From contig CAJNYU010003320.1 in assembly GCA_905331475.1 (NCBI GenBank), positions 186,001 to 250,000 of the forward strand: a stretch of DNA of 64,000 bases, in the 5' to 3' direction. The position numbers were made by a program, and so were the translations under genes. The notes under the pieces were generated by a model. That model was not told where the DNA came from and did no database searches. It saw only the letters and a list, made by a program, of their open reading frames with translations. Origin of the DNA: Rotaria socialis. Lineage: Eukaryota; Rotifera; Eurotatoria; Philodinida; Philodinidae. How positions within the stretch are numbered: the stretch's first letter is position 1; the number at the start of each line of letters is the position of its first letter. Below, piece after piece: positions 38,335 to 49,800 of the stretch.

Positions 38335-39801
38335 AGACATTTTCAATGTAAGGAAGACATATTTGAGTTTTTCCTAGAACAATTCGTTCCATTCATCGTA
38401 TCTGATCTTAAATGCAGCGTGCCAGACTCGACGAACTCTATCGAATACTATATTTCGATTTCACAATAGAATTAAGAAAAAACAAAGATATATCTAAACA
38501 TGATTTATCATTATCACTAAGGGATGTAATGCACTAATTTCATATTACCTAAGTATGTTCCATATTTCACGTGTGTCCTATTTTCAAACAGCTTACATCA
38601 ATCGATGGAACTCGAAAAGTTCTATCCAACGGCATGTTCAACACTGCCAGTTACAACAGTCTTGAAACTGAAATGCTCATTAAATCTAAAAAACGAAGCA
38701 TTTTTTAATATGCCATTTGTCGATTCACTCTACAACGAGTGCCACACGAATCACTTGATTCATTCGGCTTAATTTGATGAGTGTGCCGATATTGATGACA
38801 CGCTTCGATGATTCTCCTTCATTCTCTTTCTGTTCTCTTTCCATTGTTCTAATATCTCTCTCCCCTGTCTCTCTTCTATCTCTCTCCTATATATACGTGT
38901 GTTACGTATGAAGTTGGGACACTCTGGAGATGTCAGATGGCACAATACACCATCATGCCGACGGGCATAGGCGACACTCTCTAGTTTTGTCGTTACACTC
39001 TGGATAACTTGAAGTAGCGTAATAAACATCTTTGCCGAGAGTGGCACAAGCTACTCTAATCAAGTTGTTCGTCACAATGAGCTCTGTTAATTCATGTTGA
39101 GAAGACCCTCTCAAGCTTTGTTGTTAGATTCATCACACATTTGTTTGGAGATGACTCTGTTTACTAGATATACCAACGATTATATTTTGATACATCTCAG
39201 TTATTTCTATCGATTGATGTAATATTTACCACTGCTGATTAAAATGAACGGAGGAGAAAATTATTACATCGGTCTTGGGACATTCAATGATATTTATTTT
39301 TCATGATTGATCAAACTCACGTTAGAAGCTGCAACCGATTCTAACATGGAGAGCAACATTATTTTCATTTCGTTGAGCATGTTTGAATCAAGACAAATGT
39401 TATTAGCTTGCTCTTTAACAACTATTTAAGAACATCCATGAATAGTACTTGCGTATAGTTATTGCATTGTAAAAGATTTTCGTCAGCATGAAGCATATTG
39501 TTTTGATATGTTTTCAAAGTACTATGTTCCATCGTAACTGTAGCTGAAGAAAATTCGAGAAACTGTTCTGAATAGTATAAAGATTTGGATATTTTAACTT
39601 TGTGAAGTATTAGATGTGAATACATTCACTTTAATTTATTTGAGTTATAAATCTTTAGAAAAGTAACAAATCTTCTTGTTCACGCTTTTTTAAATTCATG
39701 GAAGAAAACAGTATCTTAATAATAATAAACATTGCTTATGATATGACATGGTAATTTATATTTGTGATGTCGAAATCTCGCTGAATCATCAATATAAAAT
39801 G

Positions 39802-40119
39802 CCCAGGTCGAGCATTACGGCGATCAGAAACGACCGTACAAGGCCGAAAACTCTAGCTTATACTATCGTTTCTTGCCGTTTCCGACCGTAAATCGCCATT
39901 AGTTAACGTTTTGGCATGCACCGTATTACGGCCATGATACAGTCGGATATTTCAGTATCCGACAGCAAGATATGATCTGATCACAATACTAGGGATCCGA
40001 ATGTTGGTCCGCGACCCGGATCCTATAAGGACTGCTCGGTTTTATAGAAATTCACATAAAATCCGATCGAACTACTCTCAGATCTGACTAGATCCGACTG
40101 CCAGAATAATTCTCCTTGG
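39802..40119. mobile_element. Foldback MITE, CCCAGG-terminus family (copy A)
   Basis: Starts CCCAGGTCGAGCATTACGG and ends AGAATAATTCTCCTTGG; inverted ends agree loosely. Its right half (ACTAGGGATCCGAATG...CCCGGATCC) matches the right half of the copy at 44.1-44.5 kb. GC content is clearly above the surroundings. No coding capacity and no clean target duplication. Confidence 0.6.
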
Positions 40120-40910
40120 TATTTATTTTTATCGAAAATCAATTAATGTAGTTTTTTACATGAAGTTAACATTCTTTTATAGAAATTTTTCGAATTCATT
40201 TAAACGATGCTCAATATGAAATAATGAATTTAGGCCAAATAATATTCAATACTAGTGCATTAGCAATCTTCAAAAAATTATCAAACGTAAACAAATCAAG
40301 GATCTTAAGTTAATTTTTACTTCAAGCAAGAACAAAGTATTATAAGCACTTTTAGCTATTTTCTTGACGTCATAAATATCATATGTGTATTTCATGCACG
40401 AATATATCAAAGTATTTCAAGATAACCATCGTAAAGATATTCATTGAATAAAGAAGAATGTTGAATAAATAATTTCAGACCTGCTGCAACGTATAAAGTT
40501 TTCTTTTTTGATAGTAGAGTTGTTTGTGTCTTTAACTGATGTATATCGATTTAAATACGTTTATAATCTGATTCGCATCGGATTCGTTCTTCGCTTATAC
40601 GTTCATCTCTTTTAGGTTTTAATTTACATTCAAATTGTGTACTTTTAACAAAATATGAAAATTTTTATTCTTTTATGAAATTCTACAACAACATTAGCAT
40701 CACATGAAAAAAATAAATGTTACATTGAGTACATAACTGTTTGTTGTCAATTTTCAAAGGCATCATGTTAAGCTTTTCCAAAGGCTTCATCAAATTGTTT
40801 TAGACGATGTTTCATCAATGGTAAACATTTATTTAACAGAACATGTGCAACTGTTGAATCAGATCCTGTATTCCACAATTATACTTCAATATTTATCTTC
40901 AGTAAAATAA

Positions 40911-41116
40911 CCTTGGCCGAACAATACGGACCGTAATCCAGGAAGGTGTTTTATGACAGTATTTTCTGCCGTATTTTGTCGTATACAATATACTTATCTC
41001 AGGTCGATCAACTTGGGTTGTACACAGCCGTTTGATCATAATTTACGGCCGTTTTTCATCATGCCAAAAACGATCGTATACGATTCGTCTGTCGTGACCG
41101 TATTCAATCACCCGAG
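40911..41116. mobile_element. Foldback MITE, CCCAGG-terminus family (copy B)
   Basis: Starts CCTTGGCCGAACAATACGG and ends CCGTATTCAATCACCCGAG. The ends are mutual inverted repeats (AATACGG/CCGTATT core). The interior is rich in ACGGCCGT-type words, the short dyads that also occur in copy A. Non-coding. Confidence 0.55.
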
Positions 41117-41235
41117 AAGTTGATCAAGTATATAATTCAATACAGAATCAGTTAAACAAACTTTCCATTGTTCAATTAAATAAAATATACTATTTGATAC
41201 ACGTGAATTTCATGCGCTGAAAAAAAGCAAAGATA

Positions 41236-41532
41236 CTCAGGTCAATGATTCCGGAGGACGGATATTGTAGGAACCGGCTGGAAAGATGCGGAAAAATCAC
41301 TGTATTTGGCCGGAAAGCACGAGAAAGCGCTGGAAAGTGGAAGCAATAGTCCGGTCGCGAGTTGCCAGATTTTTTCCGGTGTATTCTGGTCAGTTTCCAG
41401 CCGGACATCACAGGAAACTGGCCGGTATCAGCAGGAAAGTGACCCAGCTATTTCCGACCGGAATACTGCTTCCATTTTCCAGCACTTTCCCGTGCTTTCC
41501 GGCTATTTCCCGCCGTACCTCCACGATTTGGG
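41236..41532. mobile_element. Foldback MITE, CCCAGG-terminus family (copy C)
   Basis: Starts CTCAGGTCAATGATTCCGG and ends near GATTTGGG. The interior has long inverted arms: GGCCGGAAAGCACGAGAAAG (41309-41328) is mirrored by CTTTCCCGTGCTTTCCGGC near 41485-41505. The local GC-rich CCGGAAA/TTTCCGG composition explains the 70-110 codon overlapping frames found here on both strands, which are not genes. Confidence 0.6.
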
Positions 41533-42134
41533 TAGCCAGGTCCATCAAAACCAACGACGTTGCGGCATCGGACTTACACGTTTTAACACAGTAGTAATAC
41601 GGCTGTATTTTACCATACCGTGCACGGTGTGAACTAATCACATGCGTCTTGATTCAGATATGTTCAACGACATGAAAATAATGTTGCTCTCCATAGTTCG
41701 AATCAGTTACAGCTTCTAACGTGAATTCAGTCAATCATGAAAAAATAATTATCATTAAAGGTGTCAAGATCTATTGTAATAAATTTCCTCTCCGTTTATT
41801 TTAACCAATGGTGGTAAATATTATATCATCAATGTAACGTTATATGTGGAAAGCGTCCAAATTTCATCCGGGAGTGTAACCTATGCATGATATTTGGCGT
41901 TATGGCACAATTTTTTTTCATCTCACCCATTGCCTTTATCTTTCTGTACTTATGTGTCCGTATCTCTCATTCTCTCTCATTCTCTTTCGTTCTCTCGAAT
42001 GGTTAAGTATTTAAGTGTGTGCTTTATATTTAATCGGTGCGATTTATGATATAAAGAAGTTAAATAAAGTGTAATACCATCAGCACGGGCATCTATTCTA
42101 TCTAAAATCGTCACAATCAATAGAACTAAACGAC

Positions 42135-42160
42135 ATATATATATATATATATATATATAT
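42135..42160. repeat. (AT)13 microsatellite
   Basis: Uninterrupted AT dinucleotide run, followed closely by inverted copies of a GATTCAA(A/T) word. Confidence 0.9.
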
Positions 42161-42699
42161 CGAAAGATTCAAAGATTCAATTAGCTCATACAGTCAATTG
42201 AATCTTTCAAAAATAAATCATCAGTACAATGCTACAAACTCATTTCAGTATCGTAACTTTTTTCAGGTATATTTAGCACAGTGTATGACTCTTCATTAAA
42301 TCAAGATTAATCCAACGCAATATAGTAATGATTATCACATCTGTTTTTTGAATTTTCTAAAATAAGTTCAATCAAACTATAACACCGTAGATATTTGGAT
42401 TGCTTTCATGCATTTAGTAATAATAATCATATGAAATGATACATTAATCGATGGAGCTCATCAAATTGAGTCGAATAAATCAAGTGGTACATATGAAATA
42501 TCGAATATATTTAGGTAATATAATATTAGTACCTTTGTTTTGTTTTAATTCTATTGTGAAATCTAAATATAGTATTCTATAGAATTCGTCGAGTCTGGCA
42601 CGCAGTATTTAAGACCAGGCACAATTGATGAAACGAATTTTCTAGGAAAAACTCAAATATATCGTTAAGGACGAGTCTCGATAAAGTCGCTTTTCTTTT

Positions 42700-44101
42700 T
42701 GACTCGCGTCAAGACGGTAACACATGCTTACGTTAGTCTTTTTCTGAAAAAAGACTAGACATACCATAAATAAAATAAGACGTCTGTTAATTGAGTAGTC
42801 AATACGTGATATGTGGACTACAGCTAATTCTGAACTAGTCCGGTACTCGAACTTTTTGAGAAAAAAGACTAGACCGGATATGGTGACACAACTAAAATAA
42901 GGACCAGTGTTTTTATCCTTCTTTTGCTCTCCTGGGTTGAAGCTTTTGTTTTGATTTTCTTATTTTATCGTGTCTTCATCAAATGTACTTTAGTATATCG
43001 ATAATATTGAGCTTATGATGTATTCTAGATACAAAAAATAAAGCACATGGCACCTGAAATTTAGCTTCTCAAATTAGTTATTGAATGAAAATTGCATCAA
43101 TTGTAAAACAAACGGTTGTAAATCTTAAAGTATCACATGCTGTGAATGCAATTTGTGTCGAAAGTGCTATACTTTAAGAATTTCGGGAGAAACTAAAGGA
43201 ATTATTCATAGGAGTTCACAAATTACAATTTTATAAGCGATTAGAAATACCTTTCATCAAATTTCATTCAATATTATACCATAGACAATCTCAATGTGTT
43301 GATCATATTATATCCTATCATGAATACGCGTATAATAGCAAAATTCTTTACGGTGATTATGTTAATCTTCATTGAATGCAACAGCGATTGTTATATTTTT
43401 GTTCTCAAATATTATCAAGAGGCACCCAAAAATTCTTTATCATCTGTTCTACAAATATCTAACAATGACACTTATAATATTAATGAATTTTGATTCGTTT
43501 GAAATTATTTCAATGTCTTGAGTTAGATATACATGTATTTCAGTTCCAGTAGGAAACTTTCTCTGTTTAACTGAGATTATAGAAATGGCTTTGAGTATAA
43601 TTGATATTTAATATAAGCGAAAAACAAATCATATTTTTTTCTTTCTAGATTTTCTCCTTATGTTTTCACTCCTTACGCTAGTCAAAACAAAAGCAATATG
43701 TTCTTCGAAAGTAGTATGACCGGTGGTGTATTTTCTTATTTCAACAGGATTAGAAGTCGAACATGTTCATTATTATCTTCATCAGTTACCAGCAAACATT
43801 TGATAACAAATGAAACTAAATATAGTTTCTTTAGCTTGTATTGTATAGGGATTGTTTTTACTACTGTGTTTTTATAGCTGTGGAGAAACTACAACTCTAG
43901 AAACTCCTTCAGATATAATTGCTGGTAATAATTTTCATAAATTTGACTTTGTATTTTTATTCTCAGGCCTTTCGACTCAGAAGAAAAAAACATTTCAGAA
44001 CCACAAACAAAAAAAGGCTAACCCAGGCGTATCAGTTAACAATTTTTTTCATAACTAAAATAAAAATTGGGACGTAGAACTACATTAGGACCTCTTTTGT
44101 C
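42700..44101. other. Intergenic, no gene seen
   Basis: Contains a diverged direct repeat of roughly 100 bp (GAAAAAAGACTAGAC at about 42747-42761 and AGAAAAAAGACTAGACC at about 42860-42876) and otherwise AT-rich sequence. Frames up to 68 codons show no recognisable features. Confidence 0.4.
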
Positions 44102-44461
44102 GCCCACGCAAATGAATCCGACAGCGAACCCTATCGGATCTCATGGAATTCAACAAGCCGACAAAATCCGATCAGATTCCTGGTCACGGACCTATGAACG
44201 GATCGGACGGAAAAAAACATTTTTTTAGTCACCAATGAATAAGTATATGGTGCCAACAAAACACATGGGTCGAATGCTTGCGTTGGATTCCGTTAAGTTC
44301 CACCACTGGAATCTACTGGATTCCAGCACTAGGGTTCCGATTGTAGGTCCCACGCCCGGATACCGATAGGATTTCGCTGATTTAATGGAATCCATACTAT
44401 ATCCGGTAAGATTCCGACACGAATTTGATAGGATCCCACTATCGGAATCATTCTCCTGGGT
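44102..44461. mobile_element. Foldback MITE, CCCAGG-terminus family (copy D)
   Basis: Left end CCCACGCAAATGAATCCGACAG is the imperfect inverted match of the right end, which reads CCCAGGAGAATGATTCCGATAG on the minus strand. About 360 bp, filled with GGATTCC/GGAATCC and ATCCGAT words in inverted arrangement. The segment ACTAGGGTTCCGATTG to CCCGGATACC is shared with copy A. Non-coding; no clean target duplication. Confidence 0.65.
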
Positions 44462-45002
44462 AATGCTGATTGTTACACAAGGGCCTCGCTGCAACTTAAA
44501 TCAATTGATAAAATAGAAATTTATGCCTATGTCTAACCCACAACAACAACACTCTAATGTTATTCTAATTCATATTTTTACTATTCTTTTTTTTTCTATC
44601 GAGATCTTGTGTCCAACACATCCCAAATCATGTGATACTGTATTTTCGCGGTTTTTAAGTCTTATACATGAAATCCATGTGAAATAAATAAAACCTCATC
44701 CACGAAAGAATAATTCTACCAAAACCGTCATTAGAATAAAGCACTTGATCACGGGATCAAGCGAACCTAATAGAAACCGTCGGATAACCGCCAGTTTTTT
44801 CGCGGTTGAGATCGCATGCGCATATCAACAAAATTTGTTCCATGCAATCAATGACTGCTGCCGCCATCTACATGTCACTTTCATCTATTTGCTGAAAATA
44901 ATGAGTCATGTTATGACAGAAGAGAAAAAAAATAAGAAGGAGGAAAAGGGTCATGTTTTACATTTTTCCGTTTTTTTTCATATCAAGCCTCACCTCATCG
45001 CA
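44462..45002. other. Upstream flank of the syntaxin gene
   Basis: No recognised coding sequence. A plus-strand frame at 44745-45080 merely overlaps the syntaxin start exon and first intron in another frame. Confidence 0.4.
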
Positions 45003-46650
45003 ATGTCTTCATATCAAACAGCTCGTAAAAAATTTTTTTTTATACTACTAGTAGTGCCACGAGAATCTATTCATTTTTAGCCTATACACATTTTCATGAA
45101 CTAGTCGATACATGGACCAAATATTCACAAGCTATTGAATCACAAGGTATTCAAAAAACAAAAGATAATGAAAATAACCTTTGCATTTTTTTCTGGCTTT
45201 TAGTAAAAAATCTAACCGAAAGAGCACGAGCACTTGGCACTCCATCAGATACACCAGAATTTCGCTCAAGATTGTAAAACATCATTTTGTTTAATACAAA
45301 AATAAAATTCTATTATTTTATCAGAGATGATGATGAACAACGTCTTCATACTATTGCAAACAAGACAAAAACAATACTAAAAGAATTAGTTGACGAAATG
45401 AATAAAATAAAGAAAGATCTATCAAGAGTAATTTTTAATGATTGAATAAAATAATAAATTTTTTTTATTTCATTTATTATAGAATGATTTAGATATGATA
45501 ACTAAAGTAAAAGGTGCTATGACTAATGCATTGAAAAGTTATGAAGAAATCATTACAGTAAATTTTCATTCTGTTTTCCTCTTTTCATCAAAGTTTTCAA
45601 TATTAATTAAATCTAGAGTGTCAGCAAACGGCGTCAACAATTTGCACATAGCAGTAATAATACACTAATCGAATTTGGCGATTCAGTAAAATAAATAAAT
45701 TGATTATAACTAGAAATATTTTTATTTATTTCGCATAGCATGGGAATGAGGATGATATTCATCAACGTTTACAATTACAGTAAATAAAGAAAAATAGCAA
45801 TAACCTTATTATTTTTCTCATACGTTTTTTATTATTTAGACAACAAATGAAAACGAATAATAGTCTATTAATTCAACAAAATGAAGAACAGTTCTTTATA
45901 GAGGACCAAGTTCAAATTGTACAAGTAAGAAATTGAGAAAATATTCCTCTACTACTAGTTATGTTGGTTTTGCAGATGAACATTTCTCATAAGATCCCAG
46001 TGAAATTCCGTGCCTTTAGTCATCATTCTATATCTAAACAAAGATTTTGTTAATGTAGTATTTAGACTGGTATTGACAACAAGATAAAATAAAAGTATAC
46101 TAACAGTATCCTCTAAGTCATCTAGCTAAATACATAAGAAACAATAAATCATTGAGTTCAAAATACAATTAATGTTCAAATCGGAGATAATCTACTATTT
46201 TAATCCGCAAAAAATTCATTGATTTAAGAGAAAGTTATATTTATTTTTACAAATAAATAAATCTTTAAAAACGAGATATGATCATTAACACATGACGAAA
46301 GACTATTGGTCCATTCATTATTCTAATTTGTTCTGATATTTAAGGGTGATGTCATCCAAATAAATCATATAATGCGTGATATCGGCACTATTACTTCTGA
46401 ACAATCTTCAATTATTGCGGGTATTGAACGAAATGTAACAGGTGCAACTGATCATATAATAGCTGGTAATCAACAATTGTTAGGTGCATCAAGACATCAA
46501 GTAAACAGAACAGTATCATACTAAATTATAACCTTATCTTTTTTCTTTCTTTAGAAAAAATATCGTAAGAAAATTTGTTGCCTTTTACTTATCTTTCTTG
46601 TAATAGCAGTTATTGTTGCTATTGTTATTGTTGTTAAATTAAAAACATAA
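45003..46650 (+). CDS. Syntaxin 7/12-like Qa-SNARE, 10 exons
   Basis: Tail-anchored endosomal t-SNARE. Exons: 45003-45024, 45081-45146, 45204-45273, 45325-45427, 45483-45557, 45617-45685, 45739-45779, 45840-45924, 46345-46500, 46555-46650; all phases fit, 260 aa (human syntaxin 7: 261). The N-terminal three-helix domain begins in exon 2 and contains ALGTPSDTPEFRSRL, matching LGTPQDSPELRQQL of syntaxin 7. The SNARE helix covers about 165-225, with the zero-layer Gln in TSEQSSIIAGIE. It ends at a basic stretch KKYRKK followed by a C-terminal membrane anchor (about residues 235-257, CCLLLIFLVIAVIVAIVIVV) and a four-residue tail. The ATG exon carries only 22 coding bases and is supported by frame alone. 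Intron 8 (420 bp) holds nothing recognisable. Confidence 0.9.
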
Positions 46651-46830
46651 GACAAAAATCAATAGATCAATGACTAACCAGACGCCATAATTTTTCTTTT
46701 TCTGTTATGATAATTTACCGCCAGAGTCGTTCTTTTTTCATTTATGTACAGATCGATTATTCTTCTTTATATTTACATGTATACTTGATTTAAGAAAACA
46801 TAAATTCTTACATGTTGATTATTTTTTTAG

Positions 46831-46840
46831 ATATATAAAA
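46831..46840 (+). promoter_or_regulatory. Acceptor-like site and 10-base leader of MED1
   Basis: ATTATTTTTTTAG ends at 46830, ten bases before the MED1 ATG and 180 bases after the syntaxin stop. This suits a trans-splice acceptor or a 5'-UTR intron; the sequence alone cannot tell which. Confidence 0.4.
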
Positions 46841-49800
46841 ATGGCAACATCATCTATAATCATGTTAAGCAATGTATCGATGGAACGTCTTTATTTATCT
46901 CAACCACCAGCATGGGCTGATTTACAACGTTTACCATTTTCGTTAAATCAACAACAGCAAGATACTCGTTCAAGCCAACAAATAATTCGTACGTGTTATG
47001 ATAAACTTCTTCATCATATGTATGATACGAATTCATCTTCAACTACAACAATCAATCAAATAAATGAACAATTAGAATTAGCTGCTGAATATTGTCAATT
47101 GAAAAATTTTCATGATGGAAATGCTGTTTATCTACATTCGGATCAATTTTATCTTGAAATAAAATTTGATTCTACAGCACATGTACCACAACATGTATCG
47201 ATTTGTTTCACTGATGAACAACAAGTAAATTCAGATAGTTATGTATGTTCACGTATGTTAAAAGCCTTAAATGAAAAACAATATAAATTATTTCGTGAAC
47301 ATTTAAATGGTTATGCAAATTTATTTACATTATCAGCACCTACTATGAATAATGATAGAAGAATTGGTTCTACAGCTTATAAAATACTTCAACAAGATTT
47401 AGAACGCTTAGCTAAAACAGATGTTTATGGAACATTATTAGAAGGTTTTGAACCAACTTGTGAAGGATTACCTATGCGTATTAAATTTAATGATCAAAGT
47501 AAGTTTGATTTGACGAAACTTTTCTATCATTTTTGCTTGAAAAATGCACGATTAGATTTGTTTTTTTTCTGAGTATAGAGGATTGCTGCCTTTCTAATCA
47601 ATCTTAATTTATTATCTAAATCAATAGTAACGATATCGTATTTCATAGAAATCTATCTAGAAGACTATCTGATTTCAAGGATCAGATTCTTATGAGCAAA
47701 CACTGAAGCTACTAAAGGACAGGGGCGTATAAGATATCCTATCGGCCCATTTAGATTTTTTCACCTCAACCTAGTCACATTACATATGAAATGAAAGCTC
47801 TCGTTGAGACAAGCATTTCGGTGCTAAATCCGTCACGGAAAAAATGAATTTCAAAAAATGTGATGAACACCAACGAAAGTTGACTATTTGGCTGTTGCTA
47901 TTGAAAAGAGTCTCCCGTTTTCGACACAAATATATCACACTAGAACTATTCTCACATTGACCAGTCGATAGACATTTTTACGCGCAACAAAATAGGATGA
48001 TTACGAAAGCCAAAAAACATTGACCACTTAAAGATAGCCGCGACATACACTTTTTTGAGCGGTGATTTTGTCGTTTTTTTCCTACTCTCTATTGGATTAT
48101 GCCCTGAAAGACTATAGTTTTTGTAAAAAATTATGTTATATTCGGAATCAGCATTGAAAACTGAGTGAATTTAACTGCATTTTCAATATTTTCCAGTAAT
48201 TAAATTTTTGTCGAAAAAATTACCTGTACTACTGAAGGTTGGGTGAAAATATTAACTTCACTAAAACACGATTTCGACAATGGCAATGAAGTTCTAAACA
48301 TATAAAATGTTATTAGAACTCGAAATAGCAGAACGTTAAACAAAAACAAAGTGGTTCTGGTGAATTTATTTTTTTACCCAACAATGTTTTTTGACTTTCG
48401 CAATCATTCTATTTTGTAGCGCGTAAAAATGTCTATCGACTGGTCAATGTGAGAATAGTTCTAGTGTGATATATTTGTGTCGAAAACGGGAGACTCTTTT
48501 CAATAGCAACAGTCAAATAGTCAACTTTCGTTGGTGTTCATCACTTTTTTGAAATTCATTTTTTCCGTGACGGATTTAGTACCGAAATGCTTGTCTCAAC
48601 GAGAACTTTCATTTCATATGTAATGTGACTAGGTTAAGGTGAAAAAATCTAAATAGACCGATAGGGTATCTTATACGCCCTTGTCATTTACAAGAAACTT
48701 TCTTGTTTAAGACTCTTCCAGGGACTTAGGTTCTCTGAAAAATTCCGTTATTGAGTTTTTTGTTTCAAGCAAGGCTTGATATCTCCGTAGCTATAATCTT
48801 TAGCAAACTGACATTTTCAGAACACTTTTAAAAAGAGCTCGCTCGCTGATTATGCATCTTCGATGTGAAACTTGTCTTCTCCGAAATAATAGTTCTCTCA
48901 ATATCTGAGTCAATGTTCGTCGTTCGGGCTTAATCTTTCCGTTTGAATGCTTTAAAACATTTTAGTGAAGAACATTTCAGGCTCACAATTTAAAGGTACT
49001 AAATAAAGAAAGGAATTTCATGGAATTGATTGCCAGTTGTTTGTCTATCAGTTATTGCGGATGCTTGGTAGAAATAAACTTAATGAGCCATTATAAAGTT
49101 GTAGACAAGCTTTTTTTTGTGATTCTAGTGACATAAACTCCTGTATATACATTTTTTTATTTGTGGACATCTCGGTACTTTTGACAGAAATAGTTTGAAG
49201 CTAGATAATATCCTAATCCATCTATCTGTATAATAGTCTCATAGAGATTTAATACTTTGAATAAGAATTTGGTTCGATAGCATACATTTCAGTGACTCTA
49301 CATTGTTTAGTAAGTGAGAAAGAGTACGCTTTTAAATAGCTTTTCATTCCAAAAACAAAAATTCAAGAAATCAGGTTCTAGTGTTGCAGATTAATTGAGA
49401 TATTGGCGAGATGTAAGAATTGTAGACTTTGCGATCTTTAAAAGTAGCAATCGCTGGCTATCTCTGAAACGAGTATCAAAGTAAGACAGTTCATGGTAAC
49501 ACTTATCTATAGAGTGAACTAAATATATAGTAATAGTTAGAATATTCTCTTCCCATAGAATTTTACTTAAAATGTTATATTCATGAATCATGGAAAGAAT
49601 AAAACTGTTGTATTCGAAATTCTAAACAACAATGAACGTTCTTTTTATATCTATTTTATGTTTAGTAAAAACTGATCCATTATTACCAAACAATGTTCGT
49701 ATTGTAATTGTTCCAAGTAACAATCAACATTTTCTACCTATGAAATCCAGTATTTATATGGATGAAAAAACGAATACAATTCAATTGGACACATCTATGA

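Larger units (their letters stand above)
38335..42690. repeat. Large imperfect inverted repeat (palindrome-like)
   Basis: Blocks on the left reappear reverse-complemented and in reverse order on the right. About 38335-38577 pairs with 42495-42690 (shared core GTGCCAGACTCGACGAA). About 38753-38785 pairs with 42450-42483 (ATTTGATGAG). About 39211-39408 pairs with 41633-41839 (shared GGAGAGCAACATTATTTTCAT and CACGTTAGAAGCTG). Paired blocks look roughly 80 percent alike by eye. The sequence between the blocks has diverged, and the centre contains three small foldback elements. It may be an old element with about 1 kb inverted termini, or an ancient inverted duplication. Confidence 0.75.

Noticed and set aside
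39821..39960. tRNA-like dyads (ACGGCGATC...GACCGTA)
   Set aside because: No A or B box consensus, no CCA-proximal acceptor pairing; the dyads belong to the foldback element. I also found no convincing tRNA elsewhere in the window.
41190..41641. Overlapping 73-108 codon frames on both strands
   Set aside because: They arise from the CCGGAAA/TTTCCGG inverted-repeat composition of a MITE; both strands and several frames are open at once, which is not coding behaviour.
44225..44494. 89-codon minus-strand frame (CVTISITQENDSDSG...)
   Set aside because: It lies inside the inverted-repeat MITE at 44.1-44.5 kb and translates its GGATTCC repeats.
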